From NCBI RefSeq assembly GCF_003946045.1, contig NZ_RHNW01000014.1:1-64000 (forward strand): 64,000 nt of DNA. Reading direction: 5' to 3'. Below, in pieces: positions 34,456 through 42,560 of the stretch. Made by a program: the position numbers and the translations under genes. Under the pieces are notes generated by a model that saw only the letters and a list, made by a program, of their open reading frames with translations, ran no database searches and had not been told where the DNA came from. The stretch is from Levilactobacillus mulengensis. Its GTDB lineage: Bacteria; Bacillota; Bacilli; Lactobacillales; Lactobacillaceae. Position 1 is the stretch's first letter, and the number at the start of each line of letters is the position of its first letter.

Positions 34456-37400
34456 TTAGAAGCGACGTTTCTTCCAGCCCACAACGCTAGTCAAAGCACC
34501 TAACAGCGCTAACCCGATGACGGCTAACCCGTTAAGCTGCTGTTCGTTAGTCTGTGGTAACTGAGCCGCTTTTAAGTCCGTCGTCGCTGTAGCCGTTTTC
34601 GCTACTGACGCTGTCTTCTCTACTGGCGCTGTCAAGGCCTGAACCTTTGCCCCTTGACCACCGGCAGTGACCGTCCCACCAGCCTGATGACCAGCTCCGC
34701 GAATCGTCTTCTTATTCACGACAACCGCTTGGCCACCCTGGTTGGGTTTTGTCGGTTTTGTCGGTTTCGTTGGTTTCTTAGGCGTGACCACAGCCGCGGC
34801 GGCGCCACCATTATCGCCGGGAGTTGGTGTAGTTGGCGTCACTGGTGGCGTAACGGTTCCGCCACCGTTGTTGCCATTGTCACCGCCACCGGATGTTGGA
34901 TTAGCGTCATAGGTGACGACAAAACTCAAATCGCCGGTGGTCGGTGTTACTGGCTGGGCTACCGTTTGTGTCAAAACATTGGCCGGGTCAGTCGTCGAAA
35001 CAACGTGCATCCCAGGTACACTTGGGTTTTTCACCGCAGCGAATGCCAAATCACTACCCGCTTGGTAAACCACCCAGCTAGCGTCAGTAGGTTTACCAGT
35101 GACGTCTAATTCGGGCGTCGCTGTAGCATCTAATTTACTGTAGGTGACGGCGTCTTGGGTGACTTGGTCCGTCACCGTAGCAAAGTTCACCGTCTTAGTT
35201 ACTGGCGCAGCAACTGTCTTTTGTTGCTTATCTTGATACGTGATCTGTTCGTGAACGGCCTGCTCAACGGTCTTAAACGCATGTGCTAATGTGATCGTGT
35301 AATCCAAGTTAGCCGTAGCATCCTTGGCGAAAACAATGGCACTGGTACCGTCAGCGTTTTTCGTGGTATCACTGACCACCGTGTATCCCTTGGCCAGTTC
35401 AGGCGCAATCACCGTGTTGGAATCAAAAGAACTGGTGGACCCAATGGCTCCCTTCAGTTCAGGATTGGTCGTCGCATCCAACACCTGGAGCGTCTTACCC
35501 GTGGTAGCGTCCTTGATGGTCACCGTGGCCTTCTTAGCCTGGGCGTAAACCATCCGGACCGCTTGAATGTCGTTGACGTAAGGAATATCAGCCGCCTGGC
35601 TAATATCAGTCCAGGTTTGACCATCAGCACTCGTTTCAGCACCGGTGTAAACATAGTCGTCAAAGTCTCTTTCATAATCGGTCAAAGCTAGTTTGTCAGC
35701 CGACGTTCCCTTGTAGTTGGCGGTCACGGCCGTGCCGTCTGCATTCGTGATTGGTGTGTAATTGCCATTGGCATCCTTCACACCGTAACCAACTGACACC
35801 GTCCAGGGCATGACGCCCTTGTAAAATAGAATCGTCCAGTTTTTGGACTCGTCACCTAAAGTGGTGGCCCAAGACGTTTGCGCATTGGCCTTGCCGTTCT
35901 TTGCCGCGTAGTCGGAATACAGGCCCGTGCCATCCAAAATCAGCCCGGAGAACGTGTAGCCCTTAGACAACTGTTGATTCAATAACGTCTGGACGGTTGC
36001 ATTCTGTTGGACGTCCACACTCGACCCAATATCCCCAGAAATCAGGGTAGCTGGCGCCAAGTTCAACTGCTGATCGTTAGCTTGTAGTAGCTGAATATTA
36101 ACGTTTAAATCGCTGACGTTGGCAGCCAATTCATACGGCTGAATGATGTAACCAGCGAAGTTACTGTTGGTATCACTCCAGGTGGTGGACAGACTACCGT
36201 ACGTGGAATCAGTACTATTTAATAAGTTATACCAGGTCAACGTGTTACTGTTCAGATTACCGGCATCAGAACTAGACGGGTACAGGGAAGGATATAACAG
36301 ATCACTGGCATTATCAAAGCCCTGAATTGGCAGGTTGCTGGCAGTCAGGTCCTTGATGATAAAGGATGGCGTCGTGTAGGTCAGCATTCCTGCATCAGTT
36401 GAATTGGCCCCTTTAGCCAACTTATTGCTGACTTTAATCGGGGCTAACAGCACATGCTGCTGAAACAGGCTAGCCTTTGAAATCAAGAGATTCTTATCCG
36501 TCGCCAGTGGTGAAATATCCGTGATCTGGTTATCGAACAAGCTGACATCGGTCAACTTGTCGTGATTTCCTAGTGCTGAGATATCATTGATGGAAGCCGT
36601 TGGTAACTGAACCTCACGTAGGTTCTTCAGGCCACTTAACGCCCGAATGTCCCAGAGGTTGCTATTCTTTTCACCAGTCCCGTAAGCTTCTAAACTGACC
36701 AACAAGTTCGGTGAAATATCTAATACCTGCAGGTTGACCGCATTTTGTAGGCCTTCAAGTGTCTGCATGGCCATAATACTCTGATAGTAAGTCGTCGGTT
36801 GATTGCCGGCTGCGGCTTGTAAATTATCGTTCGAATAAATGGACGTAAGCGTTGCCAACTCAGCCTTCGAGAAGTTGTTGCGAAAGTCAGCAATCGTGGC
36901 ATACGTCTTGGCATAGTTATTCTGCCAGAGAAAGTATTGAAGTCCATAGTCTGGCAGCCATTCATCGATGTACATGAGTTGGGTCCCGTACTTAGCCGAC
37001 GTAACTGGATCAATTCCTTTAGCATCCTGGGCAATCTGGTTCGCATACGTCTCACCCAACCAAGTGCCAGCTCCCTGTACTTGATGACTAGCATCATAGC
37101 CATCCACAACTCTCAAGTCTGTGTTATGCCCGGCAGAATCCACATGGTTATAAGTATATTGCAACTGATCAGTCTTGCTGATGTTAAAGGCTGGTGTGGC
37201 AGCCACCTTGTTGGTTAAATCATCGGTATCCTGCACAGAAATCCCGGTCTTAAAGGGCGCAGCGGTCGTCACGGCAGTTCTGGCAGTCGGCTTTTCACCT
37301 GGTGCCGGTGTCGTTTGATTAGATGAAGGCTCCTTTGGCGCAACAATACCATCATTAGCCGGCGTGCCACCGTCAGCTGGCTGGACGGGCGCAGACTCGA

Positions 37401-37788
37401 CAACTGGCTTCTGCGGTGCGACTGGTGTTGGTGTCTTATCACCATTATCACTACCAGTCGACTTGTCCGTCGCTGGCTGGACGGGCGCAGACCCAACTAC
37501 TGGCTTCTGTGGTGCGACTGGTGTTGGTGTCTTATCACCATTATCATTACCAGTCGACTTGTCCGTCGTTGTCGCAGCTGATAGTTTGGCCTGTGCGCCA
37601 CTTGTCGCTGACTGACCGGAAATGGTTGCCGTAGTAGTTGGCGTATTATCGGCAGCCTGTGCGGTCTGACTGGCCTGTGGTCCAGCGACGATTCCCACTG
37701 CCATACTGGTAACAGTGATACCAGCAACTAGCCAGCCTCTATGTGATTTGTACATTTTGTAATGTGTTTTACGTTCATAATCCCTCAT
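34456..37788 (-). CDS. LPQTN-anchored LRR/MucBP-like surface protein
   Basis: 1110-aa adhesin-like protein. A KxYKxGKxW-type signal (KMYKSHRGWLVAG) leads to cleavage near residue 46. Then come a Pro/Thr/Lys-rich low-complexity region with two 32-residue repeats (76-139), a region with internalin-like leucine-rich repeats (about 345-460, LREVQLPTASINDISALG), MucBP-like beta domains (TVTIKDATTGKTLQVLD; AVHEQITYQDKQQKTV), a KPTKPTKPTKP wall-spanning stretch and the sortase signal LPQTN at 1077-1081 followed by a hydrophobic helix and KKRRF. Start ATG at 37788 has AGAGGGGGACC upstream. The gene is the only one between 44-bp direct repeats, which suggests it arrived by insertion next to guaA. Confidence 0.9.
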   Translation of the reverse strand: MRDYERKTHYKMYKSHRGWLVAGITVTSMAVGIVAGPQASQTAQAADNTPTTTATISGQSATSGAQAKLSAATTTDKSTGNDNGDKTPTPVAPQKPVVGSAPVQPATDKSTGSDNGDKTPTPVAPQKPVVESAPVQPADGGTPANDGIVAPKEPSSNQTTPAPGEKPTARTAVTTAAPFKTGISVQDTDDLTNKVAATPAFNISKTDQLQYTYNHVDSAGHNTDLRVVDGYDASHQVQGAGTWLGETYANQIAQDAKGIDPVTSAKYGTQLMYIDEWLPDYGLQYFLWQNNYAKTYATIADFRNNFSKAELATLTSIYSNDNLQAAAGNQPTTYYQSIMAMQTLEGLQNAVNLQVLDISPNLLVSLEAYGTGEKNSNLWDIRALSGLKNLREVQLPTASINDISALGNHDKLTDVSLFDNQITDISPLATDKNLLISKASLFQQHVLLAPIKVSNKLAKGANSTDAGMLTYTTPSFIIKDLTASNLPIQGFDNASDLLYPSLYPSSSDAGNLNSNTLTWYNLLNSTDSTYGSLSTTWSDTNSNFAGYIIQPYELAANVSDLNVNIQLLQANDQQLNLAPATLISGDIGSSVDVQQNATVQTLLNQQLSKGYTFSGLILDGTGLYSDYAAKNGKANAQTSWATTLGDESKNWTILFYKGVMPWTVSVGYGVKDANGNYTPITNADGTAVTANYKGTSADKLALTDYERDFDDYVYTGAETSADGQTWTDISQAADIPYVNDIQAVRMVYAQAKKATVTIKDATTGKTLQVLDATTNPELKGAIGSTSSFDSNTVIAPELAKGYTVVSDTTKNADGTSAIVFAKDATANLDYTITLAHAFKTVEQAVHEQITYQDKQQKTVAAPVTKTVNFATVTDQVTQDAVTYSKLDATATPELDVTGKPTDASWVVYQAGSDLAFAAVKNPSVPGMHVVSTTDPANVLTQTVAQPVTPTTGDLSFVVTYDANPTSGGGDNGNNGGGTVTPPVTPTTPTPGDNGGAAAAVVTPKKPTKPTKPTKPNQGGQAVVVNKKTIRGAGHQAGGTVTAGGQGAKVQALTAPVEKTASVAKTATATTDLKAAQLPQTNEQQLNGLAVIGLALLGALTSVVGWKKRRF
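37372..37563 (-). repeat. Two 96-bp tandem repeats in the surface-protein gene
   Basis: Two units encoding DKSTGxDNGDKTPTPVAPQK and PVVxSAPVQPAx. Only a few bases differ, so the copy number is probably variable between strains. Confidence 0.9.
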
Positions 37789-38243
37789 GATTGGTCCCCC
37801 TCTTAACATGACCAAGCTCAGGTAATGTGATGTCAAATATAGTCGTTACCCTTGTTATTACTATCCATTATAGGCAGTTTGTGAGTGACGTTCAATCCCC
37901 TAAAACATTATTGTTGCCAAATATTGTTGCAACGTCAAGTGAGCCCCCGTTACGTTTAGCTCTACAGGTGGTTCATGGGTGCTTGAATTTTTATAGTTTA
38001 GCCGTATTTAAGTGGGAAAAACGGACAATTTTATGTAGGTAATAAACCTTTATCGAATCGTATCATCATTTTTTTGCGGTTACACGGTCGATGTTGCCAC
38101 AGCATCCTAGGGCTACTAAAAACCCATCGAGAGCCTAACTGGTCTCAATGGGTTGCGTCCGATAAATCTACTTGTGTGCGTGAACCGACTCTCTGTGAAA
38201 AACAATTTTATACCCCAATACCCGTAAGTTCTTGTCCACCACT
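37789..38243. other. Upstream region of the surface-protein gene
   Basis: No gene. A hairpin AACCCATCGAGAGCC / GGTCTCAATGGGTT (38121-38154) is followed on the minus strand by TTTTTAG and looks like a terminator with no obvious gene of its own; it may be a leftover of the inserted segment. The AT-rich part 37850-38060 probably holds the promoter. Confidence 0.5.
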
Positions 38244-38286
38244 AAAAAAAGCAGCCAACCCCAACAAAAGGTTAGCTGCTTCTTTT
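38244..38286. terminator. Terminator downstream of guaA
   Basis: AGCAGCCAACC (38250-38260) and GGTTAGCTGCT (38270-38280); TTTTTTT follows on the minus strand and TCTTTT on the plus strand. Confidence 0.85.
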
Positions 38287-38300
38287 AAATCATCGTATAT

Positions 38301-38344
38301 TTACGCCGTTACAGTCCGGCTGAATGGAAGTAAAGCCTACTCCC
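38301..38344. repeat. 44-bp direct repeat, right (guaA 3' end, attR-like)
   Basis: Overlaps the last codons of guaA (GGGAGTAG on the minus strand) and 37 bp beyond. Pairs with the repeat at 34407-34450. The guaA 3' end is a known integration target for mobile islands. Confidence 0.85.
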
Positions 38345-39893
38345 ACTCGATTGTCGAAGGCGGCTTGCTCGTAACATCATACAGGATACGGTTGACGTGA
38401 TCCACTTCGTTTACGATGCGGACGGAAATCTCCTGTAAGACATCCCATGGAATGCGCGCGAAGTCCGCGGTCATCCCATCGATGGACGTGACGGCCCGGA
38501 TACCCACAGCATAGTCGTAGGTCCGGCCATCGCCCATGACGCCGACACTCTTGATGTTTGGTAAGACGGTAAAGTATTGCCAAATATCACGGTCGAGGCC
38601 GGCCTTCTTGATTTCCTCACGCAGAATCAAGTCACTATCGCGAACGATTTGTAACTTTTCTGGCGTGATTTCACCCAGAACCCGAATCCCTAAACCGGGA
38701 CCAGGGAACGGCTGACGCCAAACGAGGTCGCTTGGCATCCCTAATTTTTCACCCAACTCACGGGCTTCATCCTTGAACAAGGAACGCAGGGGTTCAATCA
38801 GCTGGAAGTGCATGTCTTCCGGCAACCCACCCACGTTATGGTGAGACTTGATGGTTTGCGCCGTGTCCGTCCCACTTTCAATCACGTCGGTGTACAACGT
38901 GCCTTGGGCCAAGAAATCGATACCGTCGAGCTTTTGGGCTTCGTCGTTAAAGACTTGGATGAATTCATTCCCAATAATCTTACGTTTCTTTTCGGGTTCA
39001 GTAACACCAGCCAACTTGCTCAGGAAACGGTCTTGGGCATCGACTTTAACGATGTTCAGACCAAACTTCCCTTCCAGACTCGCCATCACTTGCTCAGCTT
39101 CACCCTTCCGCAACAGACCGTGATCCACGAAGATGCTGGTCAGTTGCGTCCCAATAGCCTTGTGCAAGAGCACGCCGACCACGGAGGAATCGACCCCACC
39201 GGACAGGCCCAACAAGACGCGCTTGTCGCCGACCGTCTCGCGAATGTGTTCGATTTGCAGGTCAATGAAATCGTCCATAGACCAGTTAGATTCTGCGCCA
39301 CAGACATCAAAAGCGAAGTGCTTCAAGATGTCGTTACCATATTCCGTGTTCCGAACTTCCGCGTGGAATTGAATCCCGTAGAAGTTGCGGTCAACGTTTT
39401 GCATGGCAGAAATTGGGCAGTTTTCGCTCGTTGCCACGCGTTCAAAGCCATCAGGCACCTGGGTCACTAAGTCACCGTGACTCATCCAGACCGTCTGCGT
39501 CTTTGGCGTGTCCTTGAACAGTTTGGCATCGTCACTTAATACCGTGATGTCAGCCCGCCCGTATTCCCGGTTATCAGCGGATTCAACTTTCCCGCCAGCC
39601 AGGCTGTGGGCCATCAGTTGCATCCCGTAACAGATACCCAAGATAGGAATCCCTAACTTGAAGATCTCTGGGTCAACGTTAAAGGCACTGCTATCGTACA
39701 CACTGTTAGGTCCCCCTGAGAAAATAATTCCCTTAGGGCCCCAAGCCTTGATTTCAGCCGCACTCATGGTGTGGGCCTTCAGTTCAGAGTAAACGCCCAT
39801 GTCACGAATCCGGCGCGTAATCAATTGATTGTATTGACTTCCGAAGTCCAAGACGATAATTTTATCGAATTTGGACATATCAACGTTTGCCAA
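38337..39893 (-). CDS. guaA: GMP synthase (glutamine-hydrolysing)
   Basis: Converts XMP to GMP with glutamine and ATP. N-terminal class I glutaminase: [20 protein letters not shown], nucleophile Cys in [13 protein letters not shown], His/Glu in [11 protein letters not shown]. Then the ATP pyrophosphatase P-loop [15 protein letters not shown] and the C-terminal dimerisation domain ending [11 protein letters not shown] at 39893 (518 aa) is my preferred start: AAAGGG stands 8 nt before it, while GTG at 39902 overlaps that site. The 3' end coincides with a 44-bp repeat that recurs 3.9 kb downstream. Confidence 0.96.
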   Translation of the reverse strand: MANVDMSKFDKIIVLDFGSQYNQLITRRIRDMGVYSELKAHTMSAAEIKAWGPKGIIFSGGPNSVYDSSAFNVDPEIFKLGIPILGICYGMQLMAHSLAGGKVESADNREYGRADITVLSDDAKLFKDTPKTQTVWMSHGDLVTQVPDGFERVATSENCPISAMQNVDRNFYGIQFHAEVRNTEYGNDILKHFAFDVCGAESNWSMDDFIDLQIEHIRETVGDKRVLLGLSGGVDSSVVGVLLHKAIGTQLTSIFVDHGLLRKGEAEQVMASLEGKFGLNIVKVDAQDRFLSKLAGVTEPEKKRKIIGNEFIQVFNDEAQKLDGIDFLAQGTLYTDVIESGTDTAQTIKSHHNVGGLPEDMHFQLIEPLRSLFKDEARELGEKLGMPSDLVWRQPFPGPGLGIRVLGEITPEKLQIVRDSDLILREEIKKAGLDRDIWQYFTVLPNIKSVGVMGDGRTYDYAVGIRAVTSIDGMTADFARIPWDVLQEISVRIVNEVDHVNRILYDVTSKPPSTIEWE

Positions 39894-40004
39894 GCCATTC
39901 ACCCTTTCTTCTTTTTAAACATTGGTTATATCATACCGATTTCTGAAACGCGGGTCAATGTAAATCCACCACAATCGCTTCACCCGGTGATGGAAAATTT
40001 GCTT

Positions 40005-40260
40005 GGTCGCCACCTGCGGCTGACAGCCCCACGTTAAAATGGTGCGCAAGTCCGTTCCCGGCGGCAGGCTCAAGACGCCCTGCTGTGGGGAACGGTTCCA
40101 GCCAAAGACCGGTCTTCCGCCTCGCCTTGAAACCTCGCTAAAGTTCGCGAGTTTCCAAGGTCGTCCCGTGCTCTAGGCAAGGAAAATACCCTTGCCAAGA
40201 CCACCGACACAGCTGAGCATCTTGGCCTGCCTCTGGTCACTAACGTTGACACATCCATTT
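40005..40260 (+). repeat. Structured intergenic element, copy 7 (type A)
   Basis: TCCGTTCCCGGCGG, CCTGCTGTGGGG, CGACACAGCTGAG and CCTCTGGTCACTAACG present. Hairpin A is GGCAAGG/CCTTGCC, hairpin B GAAACCTCGC-type with GCGAGTTTC. Ends are degenerate (ACGTTAAAATGGTGC; CATCCATTTATAAC). Lies upstream of guaA. Confidence 0.82.
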
Positions 40261-40383
40261 ATAACGGGTCAAACCCAACCAGATTCAACACTGTTCATGT
40301 CCATTACCTATTTTCAATAACAATTAGCCAAACAGCACACCAGCAGAACCATCAACTCGCTATCTGCGGTTCAAACCCGTGTC

Positions 40384-40560
40384 AGCCGCAGGGCTGGTGA
40401 AAATGGGCTCAGCCGTGGGAGTTGCCTTAGCGGTTTACCGCTTAGGCAACTGATATCTTTGAGACGCGATTTTCGGCTCAAAGTAAGGCCGAAGACCGCT
40501 TCTCAGGCTTCGGGCGTTCGCCCACAGCGTCACGGGCCAGTTTTCACCAGCCCGAAGGCG
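40384..40560 (+). repeat. Structured intergenic element, copy 8 (type B, complete)
   Basis: Shorter subtype with the same ends (AGCCGCAGGGCTGGTGAAAA and TTTTCACCAGCCCGAAGGCG). Interior: CCGTGGG...CCCACAGCGTCACGG closing part, hairpins GTTGCCTTAGCGG/CCGCTTAGGCAAC, CTTTGAG/CTCAAAG and GCCGAAG/CTTCGGG. Nearly the same unit recurs at 61593-61765. Confidence 0.85.
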
Positions 40561-40564
40561 AATT

Positions 40565-41143
40565 CTACCCGAGTTTCAACCGCAAATGATAGTAAGTTTG
40601 GCGGTCTAGATGGCGGCGTTGTGTGGCGACGAAGCCGAACTCCGCCGCCAACCCCGCCAGCGAACTCCCCGGCCGCACGTCCATCCCCATCGCCGGCAAA
40701 TCACTCCGCCGGGCGCGATGGATGGCATCGCCCAGCAGCCACTCGTCAAACCATTTCTGCTGGTAGGTCTTGCCCTTGGAGCGGTTGCGAACCGTCAACA
40801 GATCCAGGTACCACTCGTCCGGCAAGGCCCGCGGCGTCACCACGAGCTGTTGGGGCACCGTCAACTGTTGCCGTTCAAACAACGTCGCCCATTGATTATC
40901 CAGCGCCCGCTCAGTTGCGGCGGGATAACCGTAAGCCACGCCGACCGCCACGCCCTGATTTTGATAAACTCTGGCCTGCGGATACCCGTAGCGAAAATCA
41001 GGCTGGTGGTAGCCGACAAATAACATTTGTGATAACTGTTCCTTAGTCACGCGACGCAGGCGTCTGAGCTGGCGGCGTTCTACCTCGTGGAGCACCAACA
41101 TGGCCACAGCGTCCGCGTCCACAATCGTGGCGTCTCGTAACAT
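40565..41143 (-). CDS. GNAT family N-acetyltransferase
   Basis: 192 aa. DATIVDADAVAMLVLHEVE at the start, the beta-strand region EWYLDLLTVRNRSKGKTYQQ (acetyl-CoA loop normally RxxGxG/A; here RSKGKTYQQ) and SSLAGLAAEFGFVATQRR with the C-terminal YYHLRLKLG place it in the GNAT fold. Substrate unknown. It follows coaA by 11 nt and is probably co-transcribed with it. Confidence 0.75.
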   Translation of the reverse strand: MLRDATIVDADAVAMLVLHEVERRQLRRLRRVTKEQLSQMLFVGYHQPDFRYGYPQARVYQNQGVAVGVAYGYPAATERALDNQWATLFERQQLTVPQQLVVTPRALPDEWYLDLLTVRNRSKGKTYQQKWFDEWLLGDAIHRARRSDLPAMGMDVRPGSSLAGLAAEFGFVATQRRHLDRQTYYHLRLKLG

Positions 41144-41154
41144 TGCGCCGCCTC

Positions 41155-42078
41155 CTAGTACTTCCGCAACAACAGGCGGTCGATGCGGTGATGGAAGGAT
41201 TTATGCAGAATCATGTCCGCTCGATTTCGCGTAGGTAAAATGTATTCCGTTAAATTTTTTAAATCAATATCGCGCCAAACCTGCTTGCCCTTCGCGATGG
41301 CTTCTTCGTGACTGACCGTCGTATAAGGATAGTAATAGTTGGTTGGATCCTGAAAGGCCGTTTGCAATAACAACTCAAACCGTTCCAAGAACCAGCTCTC
41401 AATCAGCGTCGGATCAGCATCGACGTACAACGAAAAGTCGGTGAAGTCGCTGACATAAATCTGCTCATTGGTCGGTAACTGCAGGGTATTAATCCCTTCA
41501 ACAATCAAAACGTCCGGGTGCACGATGTACTCAAACTGATCCGGCACGATGTCATACACCTTGTGGGAATACACGGGGGCCTTGATCAGCTCCTGCCCCG
41601 CCTTGACGTCGTTTAAAAACTGAATCAATGACGCCATATCATAGCTTTCCGGAAAGCCCTTGCGCGCCATCAGGTTGCGCTTTTTTAATTCCTCATTACT
41701 GTATAAAAAGCCGTCAGTCGTAATCAGCTGAATCCGTTGCCCCTCAAAATAGTGATTGAGCAACACTTCCAGCAAGCGCGCCGCCGTACTCTTACCCACG
41801 GCCACACTGCCGGCAATTCCGATGATAAATGGGACCCGCCGTGGCTTTTGCTGGAGAAAAGCCGCTTTGTCTTTTTGTAATTGGCGGTAGTGGTTAAATT
41901 CCAAGTGTAATAAATGCACCAACGGAATGTACACGTCCTGAACGTCTTGCAGGGAAATCCGGTCGTTAAACGCCTTGATCTGCCGCAGACTTTCCTGCGT
42001 CAGTGGGAGCGTTGCGTCATCGGAAAAGGCCCGCCACTGGGCGCGGGTAAACGCATTGTAATTGATGGGATCACTCAT
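41155..42078 (-). CDS. coaA: Type I pantothenate kinase
   Basis: 307-aa P-loop kinase that phosphorylates pantothenate, the first and regulated step of CoA synthesis. Walker A GIAGSVAVGKSTAARLLEVL; ITTDGFLYSNEEL and KGFPESYDM are the substrate-site blocks; VDADPTLIESWFLERF and NLTEYILPTRNRADMILHKS are typical of bacterial CoaA. Upstream of and coupled to the GNAT gene. Confidence 0.95.
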   Translation of the reverse strand: MSDPINYNAFTRAQWRAFSDDATLPLTQESLRQIKAFNDRISLQDVQDVYIPLVHLLHLEFNHYRQLQKDKAAFLQQKPRRVPFIIGIAGSVAVGKSTAARLLEVLLNHYFEGQRIQLITTDGFLYSNEELKKRNLMARKGFPESYDMASLIQFLNDVKAGQELIKAPVYSHKVYDIVPDQFEYIVHPDVLIVEGINTLQLPTNEQIYVSDFTDFSLYVDADPTLIESWFLERFELLLQTAFQDPTNYYYPYTTVSHEEAIAKGKQVWRDIDLKNLTEYILPTRNRADMILHKSFHHRIDRLLLRKY

Positions 42079-42111
42079 GGAGACACCTCTACTTTGGTTA
42101 AAATAAACTGT

Positions 42112-42306
42112 TGTGCTGGGTCTTTCCGCCTGCGGGCGTTTAGGCCAACCGGCCTGTGGGGCCCACCCGAAGCCAAAGAGCGGTCTTCGGGTTCGGTTTG
42201 AGCCACGAAAGTCACGTGTCTCAAACGCGTCCCGTGCTGTAAGGTCGGAAAATCACCGGTCTAACACCACCGACACAGGCGCTGGCAAGCCTAACGCCCT
42301 CCGGCT
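42112..42306 (+). repeat. Structured intergenic element, copy 9 (type C)
   Basis: Divergent subtype that shares the plan rather than the sequence: CCTGTGGGGCCC, hairpins CCCGAAG/CTTCGGG, GTTTGAG/CTCAAAC, AGGTCGG/CCGGTCT (wobbles), then CCACCGACACAGGC. Upstream of coaA. Bases 42310-42490 hold nothing identifiable. Confidence 0.7.
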
Positions 42307-42496
42307 CCAAGACCGACCATACGTTGAATTGAACCCGCACAAGTGTCTAGGCTACTAAGTTTACAAGCCTTGGCACTGCTTGCTTTCTGTGCACAACAGG
42401 TCAAACAATTAAATCCTATTATACCGCAGATACGCTGGTTACCGGGCATGATTTCACTAGATTGATAGCGGATTCAGTTGTGGCATGGGCGGATAC

Positions 42497-42536
42497 AAAA
42501 ACATCCCCCACCGACCCGAAGGCTAGTAGAGGATGC
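42497..42536 (-). terminator. helD terminator
   Basis: CATCC-rich arms (CATCCCCCAC with GTAGAGGATG, wobbles and bulge) followed on the minus strand by TTTTTG. Confidence 0.6.
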
Positions 42537-42560
42537 GTTTCATTTCTTAGTTTAAAAACC

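Noticed and set aside
36937-37615. Plus-strand frames opposite the surface-protein gene
   Set aside because: Antisense shadows produced by the low-complexity and repeated coding sequence.
37861-38000. tRNA-like sequence (GTTCAATCCCC)
   Set aside because: No acceptor stem or anticodon arm can be formed around it.
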